DNA of 64,000 nt from Numida meleagris. Its lineage: Eukaryota > Chordata > Aves > Galliformes > Numididae. Positions 40,561 through 50,830 of this stretch are shown in pieces (the stretch's first letter is position 1; each line of letters begins with the position of its first letter). The DNA is taken from NCBI RefSeq assembly GCF_002078875.1, contig NC_034412.1, positions 84,927,491 to 84,991,490 of the forward strand, given 5' to 3'. A program made the translations under genes and the position numbers. The notes below the pieces were generated by a model, which searched no databases, was not told where the DNA came from, and was given only the letters and a program-made list of their open reading frames with translations.

Positions 40561-43500
40561 GTAATAACTAACAGACTTTGACCCCACTTGCTTTTGAAAT
40601 GCAAAGCAGGCACTTCACCCCTCAGTTTCTCCATAATTTCATAACACGTGGAAATATAAGGTACTTTTGCATTCATGTAATTGAGACTTACTGAGTGTGA
40701 TGAAATATTTTCTGTGATGTTTTTAAGGCCACAAAAAAGACATTTAAATGCCTCTGGAAATCACAGTCAAAGCTTGGGGGAGGGGTGTAGGGAGGGGATT
40801 AGGACCCAACTCACTCATTCTTCCACTTTCTTATTCCTCAAAGTGGGAGGAAAAACACTAGGTTCACAACATAATGAATTCTAACATATTTACACATGAA
40901 GTTTTACTTACATAGAGAAGAGTAATAACACTGTGAAGTCAATTCCTACAACATGTTGTCCTCCCCTTTTAGAAGGGAATATTTTGGTAATTGGCAAAGA
41001 GAACAAATGTTGAGCTGCTGCTTGCCAGGCTTCATGATTTTGTGCAGAGACTAACTTGTTACACAAATATATTTGAGTTATTTTTAGTCTCTAGACAAGG
41101 AAAAGCTAGATATCAGGCCTAAAACTACAGCTAAACAAGCTAAATAGTATCTGACCACTTGAAGCCAAACTGGGATTTGGGACTATTTAAAATAACTGGG
41201 CAGGCTGGATAGGGTGAAGGCTGGCAAAGTTTATTTTCCTAGCTTGATTTCCAGGACCATCTTTCACACAAAAGCAACATGAGTAGATATTTCTTACTCT
41301 GGGCTCGCTCTGCCTCCTTTTATGCACATTCAGCAGTGCAAGGAATGCTTGGACTCCAGGCTCCAGCAGCGGCCCGTGGTTCCCAAAGGGCTGAAGCTGG
41401 AGCTCTTCAACTTGAGTTCTGAGCAGGCTGTTGACTGGCTGAGGATGCAATGCATGCAAAGACATTATTTTGTGCTTTATTTCCCCATCCACAGAGGTCA
41501 TGAGTAGTGTTTAAGTCTGGAAGGAGTCAGCCAACAAGGATGATTCCTTGTGCATGTCAGAACATGGAGCTTCACCTGGATGGGCCTTGTGTTTTAGTAC
41601 AATACATTCATAGTTTGAATGATCTTTCAAAAAAATCATTGGCTCTCCTCTGAAAGTTTTGAGGGGAGAAAGAAACAATTCCTATATGTAACAATTATTT
41701 TTACATTCCTGGGTGAAGAACTGTTTCTTTAGAAGTTGTTTGCCTGCTCTTGGGTGCCCATAATGAGGCTTTGATCAAAGATTTATAAAGTCTTCCCCTG
41801 CCTATTGAGGCAGATGCTACTGTTGCTCAGAGAGGAGGGAAGCTCAAGCCCTCGGTGCTTTGCAGAGCAGAAGTTCCCTTGCTTACAACATCAATAAAGG
41901 CAACATAAGCTGCTCAAACAATTCAATTTTGGAAATTTTGAAGATATTTTCTGAAATTCAATGGAAAACCCTCAGATGAGGAGTACTCTGCCTTCTTAAG
42001 TACTTGTCTCCATATTCCCACCCTAGAAGGACTTTATTTTGTGGCATAGTCCTGCTTTTTAGAAAGAGTTACATTTAGGATATTTCTTATTCACCTGGAA
42101 AGAATGTACGCCCAGGAGCAACTCTGGTCTTAACTCAGGGCATGACCTTATCATATAAAAGCTTCTACTTGTCAATATTTAATTCAACATTTACAAAAGG
42201 GTAGGTGGACACCAGGCTGACCTCACTGGAAATAACTTGGCCAAGATTTAACTAGCTTTCATTTGCATGGATGGTAATGCTGGAAATAACCCTAAAGTAA
42301 CGATAGCATTAAACCCATGGTTCATGAGATTTTTTTCCTAAACGATGCCATAAGAGATTTGCATGTGTAAATGAGAGAAAACTGTTAAAACAATGCTGAT
42401 CGCTAACACAGCAATGGGAGATTATTAACCATATTTCCCCTCAAAGATCTGAGAAATATTCTACTGTAGCTGATAGAAAGCAGTAGTATGTAATAATTAG
42501 TTCAAAATCTTTTAAAATATTATATGCGTTTATATATTTATTGTTGTTTGTTGTTGTTTTTTAACTGAAATGTATTCTACTGCTTTGCCACATCAGGGAA
42601 TTTTCATAGAACTGAAATTTGAGTATCAGTTTGATTTCCTACTTTGAGACTGAATTTGTGAATAGGCTCACCCACATGGAAACCAATCACATATTTAAGT
42701 GTGAACAAGTATTCACATATAGCTACAAATAAATATGATATATTCTCTAGTTATCACATCAATTTTGGCATTTCTATTTCTAAGTTAATAACACTGAAAA
42801 AATTGTTATTGAACGTGAAATTAAAATTTCACTGACCTCTCTGAATATTCAGTTGGTGAGCTTTTCACTTAAGCTTGCTTGTAAAGATTGTCTCCTCTTC
42901 TTTTGTTTATAATTTCAATTTTTTAAAAAATGCTCCTTTCTTGTGTGGCATCTAACAATGTAATTCTTGTTTATTTGTCCTATTTCTTCGTTCTACCTGT
43001 GTAAATTGCCCTAGAGATGGTTTCTTTGTATTCTTACTCAAGTAGACGTAGGCGAAATTCATAAACTTGGATCTAAAACTTGAGAAAACTTGGATGAAGT
43101 AAGTAGTTTGTTTAGTCTGACAGGATTAGTTCTAGCACAGTGGGCTGCTCTTCTATCATAATAAAACTTGTATTTTGTCAACTGGCAAGCCTTTCCAAAG
43201 CTTATAAATCCACATGTAACTGCTTTTGTAGCGTAGCAGTGCCAGCTTTATGGCCTCCTCTTACTTATTTTACTGTCCTTATGTGAATCACGAGACATGC
43301 TGAGCAACGCGACCTTGCCACAAATGAGGGGTGCTATTAAGAAGTAGCACATCTGGACTGTATATTGTTAAACTGCTACAGTTCAACCACTTTGGATTAG
43401 TTTAAAAGTGTGAAGATTTCAGTTAAAATATAGACAACATAAAGTGTAAATCAAATGTGCATAAACCTGGAAGGCATTTTCTATCACTCATTTCTAAGAT

Positions 43501-46253
43501 ACAAGAGTCATTCAAACCTCATGTGCTCCCTCATTCTCATTCCAGACAGCGATGAGAGAATCTTCTATTTCCTTATAATCACCATAACACCTACGTTACA
43601 AAAGGATGAGCTACAAGACTTTTTTTTTCTCATAAATTTAAGACATTGGGTGCCAAGTTTAATGATACTTTTAGATAAAATTTGCTAGGAAATATTTCAA
43701 AGAACCCTGTCCCAAAAAAACGATGCTTTCACAACAGTATCTTGTAGTTGGAGAAGGACACCCATGTTTAGCTGAAGCAAATTTGATGGCAATATCTTTT
43801 GATAAAATCTTTTTGTTCCCGTTATTGAGATTTATTCATCAGGGTCAAAAGAGGTCTATGAAAGCAGCCAGAATAATGATAACTTGAAATATAAACCAGG
43901 CACCATGTGCTCAATAACACCAGCTTGAACAGTGTTATTTCCAGCCCCATCTCGAGTTCAGAATTTCAGCCAACTTGTGCCTCTCTGCCTAGTGCATCTT
44001 GGCTAGTTTAGCATCAGCAAGCACACCAATAATCCAATTAAACTTGCTACTAATGTCCTTGAGGAAATGCTGATGAGACTAATGTAATGTGCATAGGATT
44101 TTCAGGGTAAGCAATACACATGCTAACAAAGAAAAGCCAAAATGGAGCGCACCTCATACCTAACAGTGTCCTTATCTACACTTATCTTTGGGATATGCAG
44201 ATCTGACAGCAAAGAGCAAGCTGTTACAGCCTTGTTCTCACCCATGCTTTGTTTAGCACTTAAACCAACATTGATACGAAGTTCCTATCTATGGCACAAA
44301 GCCAGAACAACAATAAAGTTAAATCTTTTTATAAGCTACTGTATTTTTGTTACTGTACAGTATGTTTTGTCTCAACCTTTCAAAACCTTGTAAAGGGATG
44401 ACTCCCAGCCAGTACTATGCACTCCTACATGCATGAGTGCTAGCCCAACACATCACTATTAAAAGCAATTTACAGCACAAGGAATGCTGTGGGTGTTCCT
44501 GAACTAGGAGATACGTAAATAAGTAAGAGTACACAAATGCAAGTCCTAGCCTTAGGCACTTGCATTTCAAATGTCTATTGGTTCAAATGTGGGAAGTAAA
44601 GCTTTTTAACATTATGTGGCAGCTGAAACAAAGACCTCTTGTGTAGTATTGCAGCCATACAAGGCAGCTCATTTTCTACTGGGTAGAAAAGATTTATTGC
44701 ACAAATTCCAACCTAAGCATTTTACTATTTTTTTTCTAATTACTGTTAATTATTTATTAGTTCTGAAAAGGTATAAAAAAGCTAAAGCTAGCACTATGTT
44801 TTGTTCAATAATTTAAAAGTGTCCTTATTTCAGAGAAGAGGGCTGCTGTAACAACCTTCTGACCACACTGAACGCTGGAGAGCACTGAGGTTGAAGAGTA
44901 CTTTGGATAAGTGGTAAGTAGACATTGAAGTGGATAGCTCGGAGCAACTTCTCCAGTTTGGCAGTGTTCTGAAGGGTTTGATGTGGGCACAGAGGGATAG
45001 CTTTATCTGCATATGAACCAATTTTTTTGAAATGTCTAAACAAATGGTTTCCCGTGTGAGACAAGTACTCAGCATCTGAATAAGCAGTCATTAACTCCAC
45101 AATCTGTCTTCTTCTCCTGGATAATAGATTTCTATAGATCTATAGCTTTAAATTTTCCACTAATTTATATATTAGAAAGCTAACCTTACTTTGAAATAGA
45201 AATGAAATTATTTATTTTCTCAGTAGGGATCTTATTGTGACTTGTATGGAATACTGAAACCGAGATACAGAAATAACCACTTTGTAAACACTTCAGGACT
45301 GACACAGATATTGGGGATGAAAGATATATGAGCTTTATAACACTGTATCAATTAATTACTTAAGAGAACAGGTATTTCTTGAAGCTGGCGTGTCTACAGT
45401 ATCTGTGCCGGAGATTAACTCTTGCTAAATGGTTCAGTACCATAGGAATGTTCCGCGCTATGTTGAAGTCATGCCACACCTGATTCCACCTGATGCTTTA
45501 ATATTGGGACCTTTTATGCAAACAGTATGAGAAGCATGGTCTTGGTTGCACAAGAATAGATCTATCTTAACAGCACTACTTGAGGAGAAAATAAACCCTT
45601 CTGCTATGAATTAAATCCCTTAACACCTATTTTACCCAGATAGTTGTTAGTTATGAGAATGTAGTGCATAAATTGTTTCTGTTTTGGGTGTCAAAACCTA
45701 TACTTCATCCTTGTTTTTCATGTTGGATGCTGTATTTATTCAACGTTTTTTATAATCAGTGGTGGATTTCTCTTGTATGGGTGTGCATATGCAATTTACA
45801 GTAAAAGAGGAACAGACTCATTGAAGTAGACATCATAGACCCATGGCAGATACATCTAGCTGGAAGCACAGGGAAGTGCTCAGTTTAAGTCCATTACCTT
45901 GCAGGGATGGCTCCTTTTTTGAAAGGTGCAAGTGTTCAGCCATAGAGGATTTTGGCTGTAAGTTGCATGGAAAAAAGTAGCAGCAGTAGCTCTAAAGCAC
46001 ACAAGGTAGATGAAGGAGTGATATTCAAGCTTCTCTCCTCCACTCTTTTTTACAAGAGTTTTGAGTTTAAATTTAAAAAAAAAATAGTCTTCTGAATCTT
46101 CCACTTATATCCAGTACAGTGCATAGGAAACCAAAGTACTCAAGTTGGAAATTTTTACCTTTAAAATAAGAGATAGAATAAGCAAAGGGGGAAGAAGCAC
46201 CCTCACAAAAAGAGATGTCTGCAAAGTGAGATACGATCATTAGACATCAGTCT
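40561..46253. other. Intergenic stretch, no gene recognised
   Basis: No supported exon was found. Complementary frames at 41187-41507 are open on both strands but match nothing that I know. A 14-bp perfect palindrome CTATAGATCTATAG lies at 45132-45145, probably by chance. Confidence 0.5.
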
Positions 46254-46303
46254 ATCATAGAATGGCTTAGGTTGGAGGGGACCTTAAAGATCATCTAGTT
46301 CCT
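46254..46303 (-). repeat. CR1 LINE 3' tail, antisense, about 50 bp
   Basis: TCATAGAATGGCTTAGGTTG, then GAGGGGACCTTAAAGATCAT and CTAGTTCC, is a near-consensus complement of the CR1 3' end. It is one of the shortest copies in the window yet well conserved. Confidence 0.9.
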
Positions 46304-48961
46304 ACAGTCGTAGGAAATATGTGGTACTATAGGACTTACTGAGTCAATGAATGTTAGTTCTGTACCAGCATTTTACATCAAATATTTATGGCTGAGATTG
46401 TATTTCAGTGTCCTCTCTCTGAGAGCTTGTTTTCCCCATTTTTAAAAGAAACCAAACAATTCTGTTCTGCGTCAGAAAGAGGCTTACTCTGAGGAGTGTA
46501 AAAATTTGTCAGCTGTAAGCTGTTCTTCTGACTTCCACATTTTCTGACTTCCACATTTTCTCTGTGCATGGAACTACATTGTTGACACAGACACCATATT
46601 TTAATAGAGGTTGTGAGTTTTGTGACTAGGAGACAGATGTGGAAGTGGTGCATGGCCACCAAGAGGAATTTGTGTCACCAGAACTTTCTAACTTGCAGAT
46701 GTACTGCCTGAAGCTTGCTTCTGTTGTGCCTGAAACCTAGGTTAGAGTAAGTTTACTCATACCTCTCCTGTTCAGTTTGCTCTGCCATCCACAATGCTCC
46801 CATTCTGTGAGCTGCTGAGACATCCTTGCCAAGGCTAACAAATTACAGAAATCAGTTGGAATCAATTTCCTTTTAATTAACTCAGCCTATACTTTGGTAA
46901 ATAAACTGCTGGATATGTAGGTATGCAAACTATAGCTCTGTTCATAATGCTGAAATAGAAGGAGCTTTGAGGCCTGATGTAAGTGCACTGTCTTGATTTT
47001 TTGGTCACCTCTTGGCTAACTGTACAAACTGAGGGAGGACAGATCTATTATTCCATACTTTAGGACAAAAAAATAAGACAGTGTTTCTGGATCTTTATCT
47101 TAAATAATTTCTCCTGCACTAGCAACATGAACTGCCAGGGACAGAGTAGCTTTTTCCCCCATCTGTTAAAGCATTTCAATGAATGTAAACCGACAGCAGC
47201 AGTGCAAACTCCAGATATTCACTTTCCCAAGCAGAATGTCACTCCTATAGATGCTGTGAGATGCTACAGTCAGAAGATCTTGTTTCCAACCCCACATCTC
47301 TTCCTTGCACCCAAGTCAATGAGACTGCAGAAGCAACACTGGCAAACTCACAAAGGGTTTCAATAATCTGTACTCCCTCTCCAGTCTAGATTTCTTAATT
47401 CCTGTATCACAGTGGATGCCTGTCACAGTCAACTGGGTATTTATAGAAAGTTGTGAAACTAAAGGTACCCAAAATACAGAAGATACAGTTTGATCTGAAA
47501 ACCTGAGCAAATGGGGCACTGTCAGCTATTGCTGGCTTTCCAACAAGCCAGAAATGTTATAAAAGTGTTTTAAAGACTGCTCAAAGAACAAGAGGTTAAG
47601 ACAATTCAGCCATATAAAAATGTGGTGATGGAAGGGAGACACGAGTTATCTATCCTTGCTAGTGGTGTAGCTGTGAGGTTGACTCGTTTCTCTTTAGATG
47701 TTTACCTGACAGCTCGTGACTGAATCCATGCTGTTCCTGTTCCAGTGTTATGGCCCATATACTCTCCATCCAGTAAGCTCTTAATTTCCAGTTCAATGAT
47801 GCTCTGTTGGCATTCTATCAGTAGTGTAACATTTAACACATCATCAACCTAATTATCTGCCTTAAATGTGAAAAAATAGATAGCATGTAGGTGCTACAGA
47901 GAAGAATACTGGTGGATTGCTTTTGGCATTCTTGTTAAAAATGGCATCGCACAGGTGAAATATCCAATGCTAAGATTAAGTACATCTTTTATAAACCGAA
48001 AAGTTTCACTTGAAAGCTCTCTTTAAAGGGTGATTTAGCAGCAATTGACTAAGGCCCTATGTAGCAGAGGGGAACCTGCAGACAACACTTGCAGGTTTTC
48101 AGTATTGACTACACTAGGAGGTGAAGAGGGAAGATGGCAATTTCTCTGGCTTCAGTGATTATACAATGCAGACACTTTTTTAGTTCCTCTTACCTCAAAA
48201 CTCAGCCTGATTTCTTGGAACCATCCATAAATAATGGTCCCAGCACTGTCAATGGTATTTCTTCTATCAAATAGGATCTCTGCTTAGAAAACCTCCTGTA
48301 TGCCTGAGGACCTGAACATACCTTCTGCTTCAACCTGCTCTTTCCCTGAATTGACTGTTAGTCCCTGTGTATCACAGCTCACTGTCTTTTAAACTCCTGT
48401 CTAAAAGATGCCTTGCATTCAAGACAGGATCTACCATTACTGTTTATATGTGCCTTAATATTCAAATGATCAAAGATACTGAAATGTGATATCCTTGAGG
48501 TGTTGATGCAGAAGAATCCATAATCCATATTTGGGATGAACTGAACAGATTGATGAACTGCCCAAGATCATAACATGAAGCACAGTGTAAATAACAGATA
48601 ATCCACCCTCCCTGAAACCCCACAAACCAGATTAATAAGTGATTATTAAAATGCCTTTTAATACTGTTGAAGTACATGTGGTGATGATTAGAGAGGAATT
48701 TTCTTGACAGGGCAGTAAATAAATAGGCCCCTCCTTTGCAAAGGCATTCACACAGTGACACAGCTAATGTAAGGAGGTGAGAGAATCCTCAGATTCACGC
48801 TGATCCAACATTTGGACAAATCAAAATGTAGTCCCCCAAGTGGATGACTTCAGCACAGCTGGCATGTATTTTGGTTGCTTTTAACTGCATTTTTGGCACT
48901 GCTGTGCCTTCCCGGCGCACTTGCCCGATGCTGCTACAAGTTTCCCTCTTTTCCTCCTCAG
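46304..48961. other. SLC2A9: Intergenic stretch upstream of SLC2A9, no gene recognised
   Basis: No coding exon is supported here. A tandem 16-bp duplication lies at 46526-46561. Because the exon at 48962 has a strong splice acceptor, an untranslated SLC2A9 exon may lie in this stretch or further left, but I cannot place it. Confidence 0.45.
46526..46561. repeat. Perfect 16-bp tandem duplication
   Basis: The unit TTCTGACTTCCACATT occurs twice, followed by a partial TTCT. It looks like a local slippage product. Confidence 0.85.
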
Positions 48962-49047
48962 CTATCCATTTACAAAGTAACAGAATGGAGAACAAGCAAC
49001 AAAGCAAGGGAGAGATGAAACAAAATAAGGAGGTGAAGAAAAATATG
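48962..49047 (+). CDS. SLC2A9: Candidate alternative 5' coding exon of SLC2A9 (short N-terminus, GLUT9b-like)
   Basis: The ATG at 48985 has an excellent Kozak context (A at -3, G at +4). It opens 21 codons, MENKQQSKGE through KEVKKNM, before a GTAAGTG donor at 49048. The coding part ends in phase 0, so it joins the common exon at 54356 ([10 protein letters not shown]) in frame. The charged, lysine-rich leader resembles in character the leader of mammalian GLUT9 isoform 2, which ends KKKL before DWSCSLL. A long pyrimidine tract ending CTTTTCCTCCTCAG at 48961 suggests an internal exon with an untranslated exon upstream. An in-frame ATG at 48844 would lie in the intron under that model and has a weak context. 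Expression is not shown by sequence alone. Confidence 0.62.
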
Positions 49048-49434
49048 GTAAGTGAATTCCTCAACTCTTCTCTCGATGAATTTGTCATTATGTCATCATG
49101 CTAAGGCGAGAAATTTGTATGTGTTACTCACGTGCAGCCATATTACTGGCATTTGAGTGTCAACTGCAGTAAGCTGCTCGCACTGTGTTATGGTAGATGA
49201 AACTAAATGAAATACAGATGCAGGTTCATCCCAAATGCACTCCATGCATTTTAGTGGCTTGATTCTCCTAGTTTGTCTCTTCTACTGCTTGTGACCACTC
49301 AAAAAGATTTGAAGTGTTGTTCAGATTATTGGTCTGTGCAGATGTTTCTCAGTATGAACAATAACTTTACATGTTAATAAGGACCACCTGGCTTTCTCTT
49401 CAAGTGCTGTTTAGCTCAGTGTGTGGCAAGGACA

Positions 49435-49669
49435 CAGGTTGGACAAAGACTCAGGTAGGATACTGGGAACAATTTTTCCTCAGAAAGAGTGGTAAGGCAT
49501 TGAAACAGGCTGCCCAGGGAGGCTGGAGGAGCCTCCTGGAGTTCCTGGAGGTGTTCAAGAAACGTGGAGATGTGGCACTGAGGAAGATAGTTAGTGGGCA
49601 TGGTGGGGATGGGCTGGCAGCTGAGCTGGATGTTATTAATTGTCTTTTCGGCCTTAATACTCCTATGAC
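49435..49669 (+). repeat. CR1 LINE 3' end between the two candidate SLC2A9 first exons
   Basis: CR1 landmarks are TTTTTCCTCAGAAAGAGTGG, AAACAGGCTGCCCAGGGAGG, GAGGTGTTCAAGAAACGTGG, ATGTGGCACTGAGGAAGATA and AGTGGGCATGGTGGGGATGG. The tail is eroded (AATACTCCTATGAC). It shares its subfamily-type 3' end with the copy at 16889-16984. The open frame running through it is repeat-derived. Confidence 0.9.
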
Positions 49670-49929
49670 ACTTCCAAGTTTCTGCATTACTGTCTGCCTT
49701 CAAACCTGCCATGCTTTATGGCATTACTTCTGTGTCTTTGAGAGCCGCGAGGTAGTTGTGAGGTATGTAGCATGTCAGCAGCGGAAAGAGTGGAGATTTA
49801 CGCCCCTACGACTGCAGACATCTGGGAATAGTTCCCAGGCGTACTTAGTACTAGTCTGAGGTGCATGCATTGCCAACTGGAAGGTGCAGCTTAACTCTTA
49901 GCATTTCGATGCGTATTTGCAAATAGGCA

Positions 49930-50830
49930 CCTGCAGAACGAAGAGCTGGAAGCGCCGACCTCCTGCTGGCAGCGCACCTGACCTCCACCCGCCGCGAAGC
50001 GCGGAAACCCTCGACCTCCCCGAGGCTCACGGCTATTTGCTTAAGTTATTCAGCAGCGCGCTCTGGACCACCCCATCCCCTCCTCCGCAGAGGCCAATCC
50101 CTGCGGCCGCGGAGCGGGGCTCGGGGACGGCCGCGCTGCCCCTCGCTCCCCCCGGCTCCCCGCCTCCCCCGGCCGCGCCCCGCGAGCTGCCCGCTGCGCA
50201 CGGAGATGCGCGGCCGCTGCGCACGTGCGGAGGCGGCGGCATGGAGCCTGCGGCGGCGCCCGAGGCGGACACGCTGGTGGCGCGGGAAGCGGGCGGCCGC
50301 CGCGCGGGGAGAAGCGCGAGTAGCGTAAGGAGCCCGAGGGGAGCGGGGACAGCGGCGGAGGGGATCGGAGCCCGGCGGGGATCGGCCTCGGGGGAGAGCG
50401 GGGAGGATTTGTGTCCTTTTCCAGCTCGGCAGGGAGGGAGGAGAAGCGGGCAGGGACACGGCGGCCGTGGGAGCCGGAGTAAGTCCCCGAGTGAGGAAGG
50501 GCTCAGGTTGCAGCACGGAATCCTCACCGCTCGGTGCAGAACGGAGTCCGGCGGGGCTGAGCTAAAAATACCGCGGCCGCCCGAGCTGGGACTGGAGGAC
50601 GGGCGGAGGGCAGCGGCAGGGACGGGGCAGAGACGGCCCCGCGGTGGGAGAGACCCCGCTGGGCAAACAGCTCCTGAGAACGGGGCGAGGAGACGAGGGC
50701 TGCACGGCGGGCAGCGGGGAGGGGCAGGGAGCAGCCCGGGGACCGCGGGTGGGCACGCACCTGCCCGCCGGGAGCCGTCCCAGCAGCGCTGTGCAGAGCC
50801 GGGTGCGCGGCAATCAGGAGCCTATGGCGA
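49930..50830. promoter_or_regulatory. SLC2A9: CpG island promoter region of SLC2A9
   Basis: GC content and CpG density rise abruptly to values unlike the rest of the window, with many CGG/GCC runs and motifs such as GGCGGCCGC and GCGCACGTGCG (an E-box-like CACGTG lies at 50222-50227). The ATG of the exon starting at 50241 sits near the middle, so this is the likely housekeeping-type promoter for that N-terminus. No TATA box is apparent and the transcription start is not determined. Long open frames on both strands across the island reflect scarce stop codons in GC-rich DNA. Confidence 0.85.
50241..50324 (+). CDS. SLC2A9: SLC2A9 first coding exon in the CpG island
   Basis: The ATG is in context GGCGGCATGG (G at -3 and G at +4). 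Twenty-eight codons run from [10 protein letters not shown] to GRSASS, then a GTAAGG donor at 50325. Phase 0 at the donor fits the phase 0 start of the next exon. The leader is Ala/Arg-rich and cytosolic by family topology. Leaders of this family diverge quickly, so its identity rests on position, Kozak context and splice phase. Confidence 0.8.

Noticed and set aside
41187..41507. Frames open on both strands over the same 300 bp
   Set aside because: Mirror-image openings usually come from composition. Neither product has a recognised domain.
45132..45145. Perfect 14-bp palindrome CTATAGATCTATAG
   Set aside because: Short AT-rich palindromes are expected by chance in a sequence of this size and composition; no regulatory context is seen.
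48844..48984. In-frame upstream ATG that would add about 47 residues, with a hydrophobic stretch, to the upstream SLC2A9 exon
   Set aside because: The ATG has a weak context (T at -3, A at +4), and the segment precedes a strong splice acceptor at 48961, so it is more likely intron.
49371..49859. A 162-codon open frame upstream of the CpG island as a gene
   Set aside because: Its middle part is the 3' end of a CR1 LINE read in one frame. No splice structure or known domain supports it.
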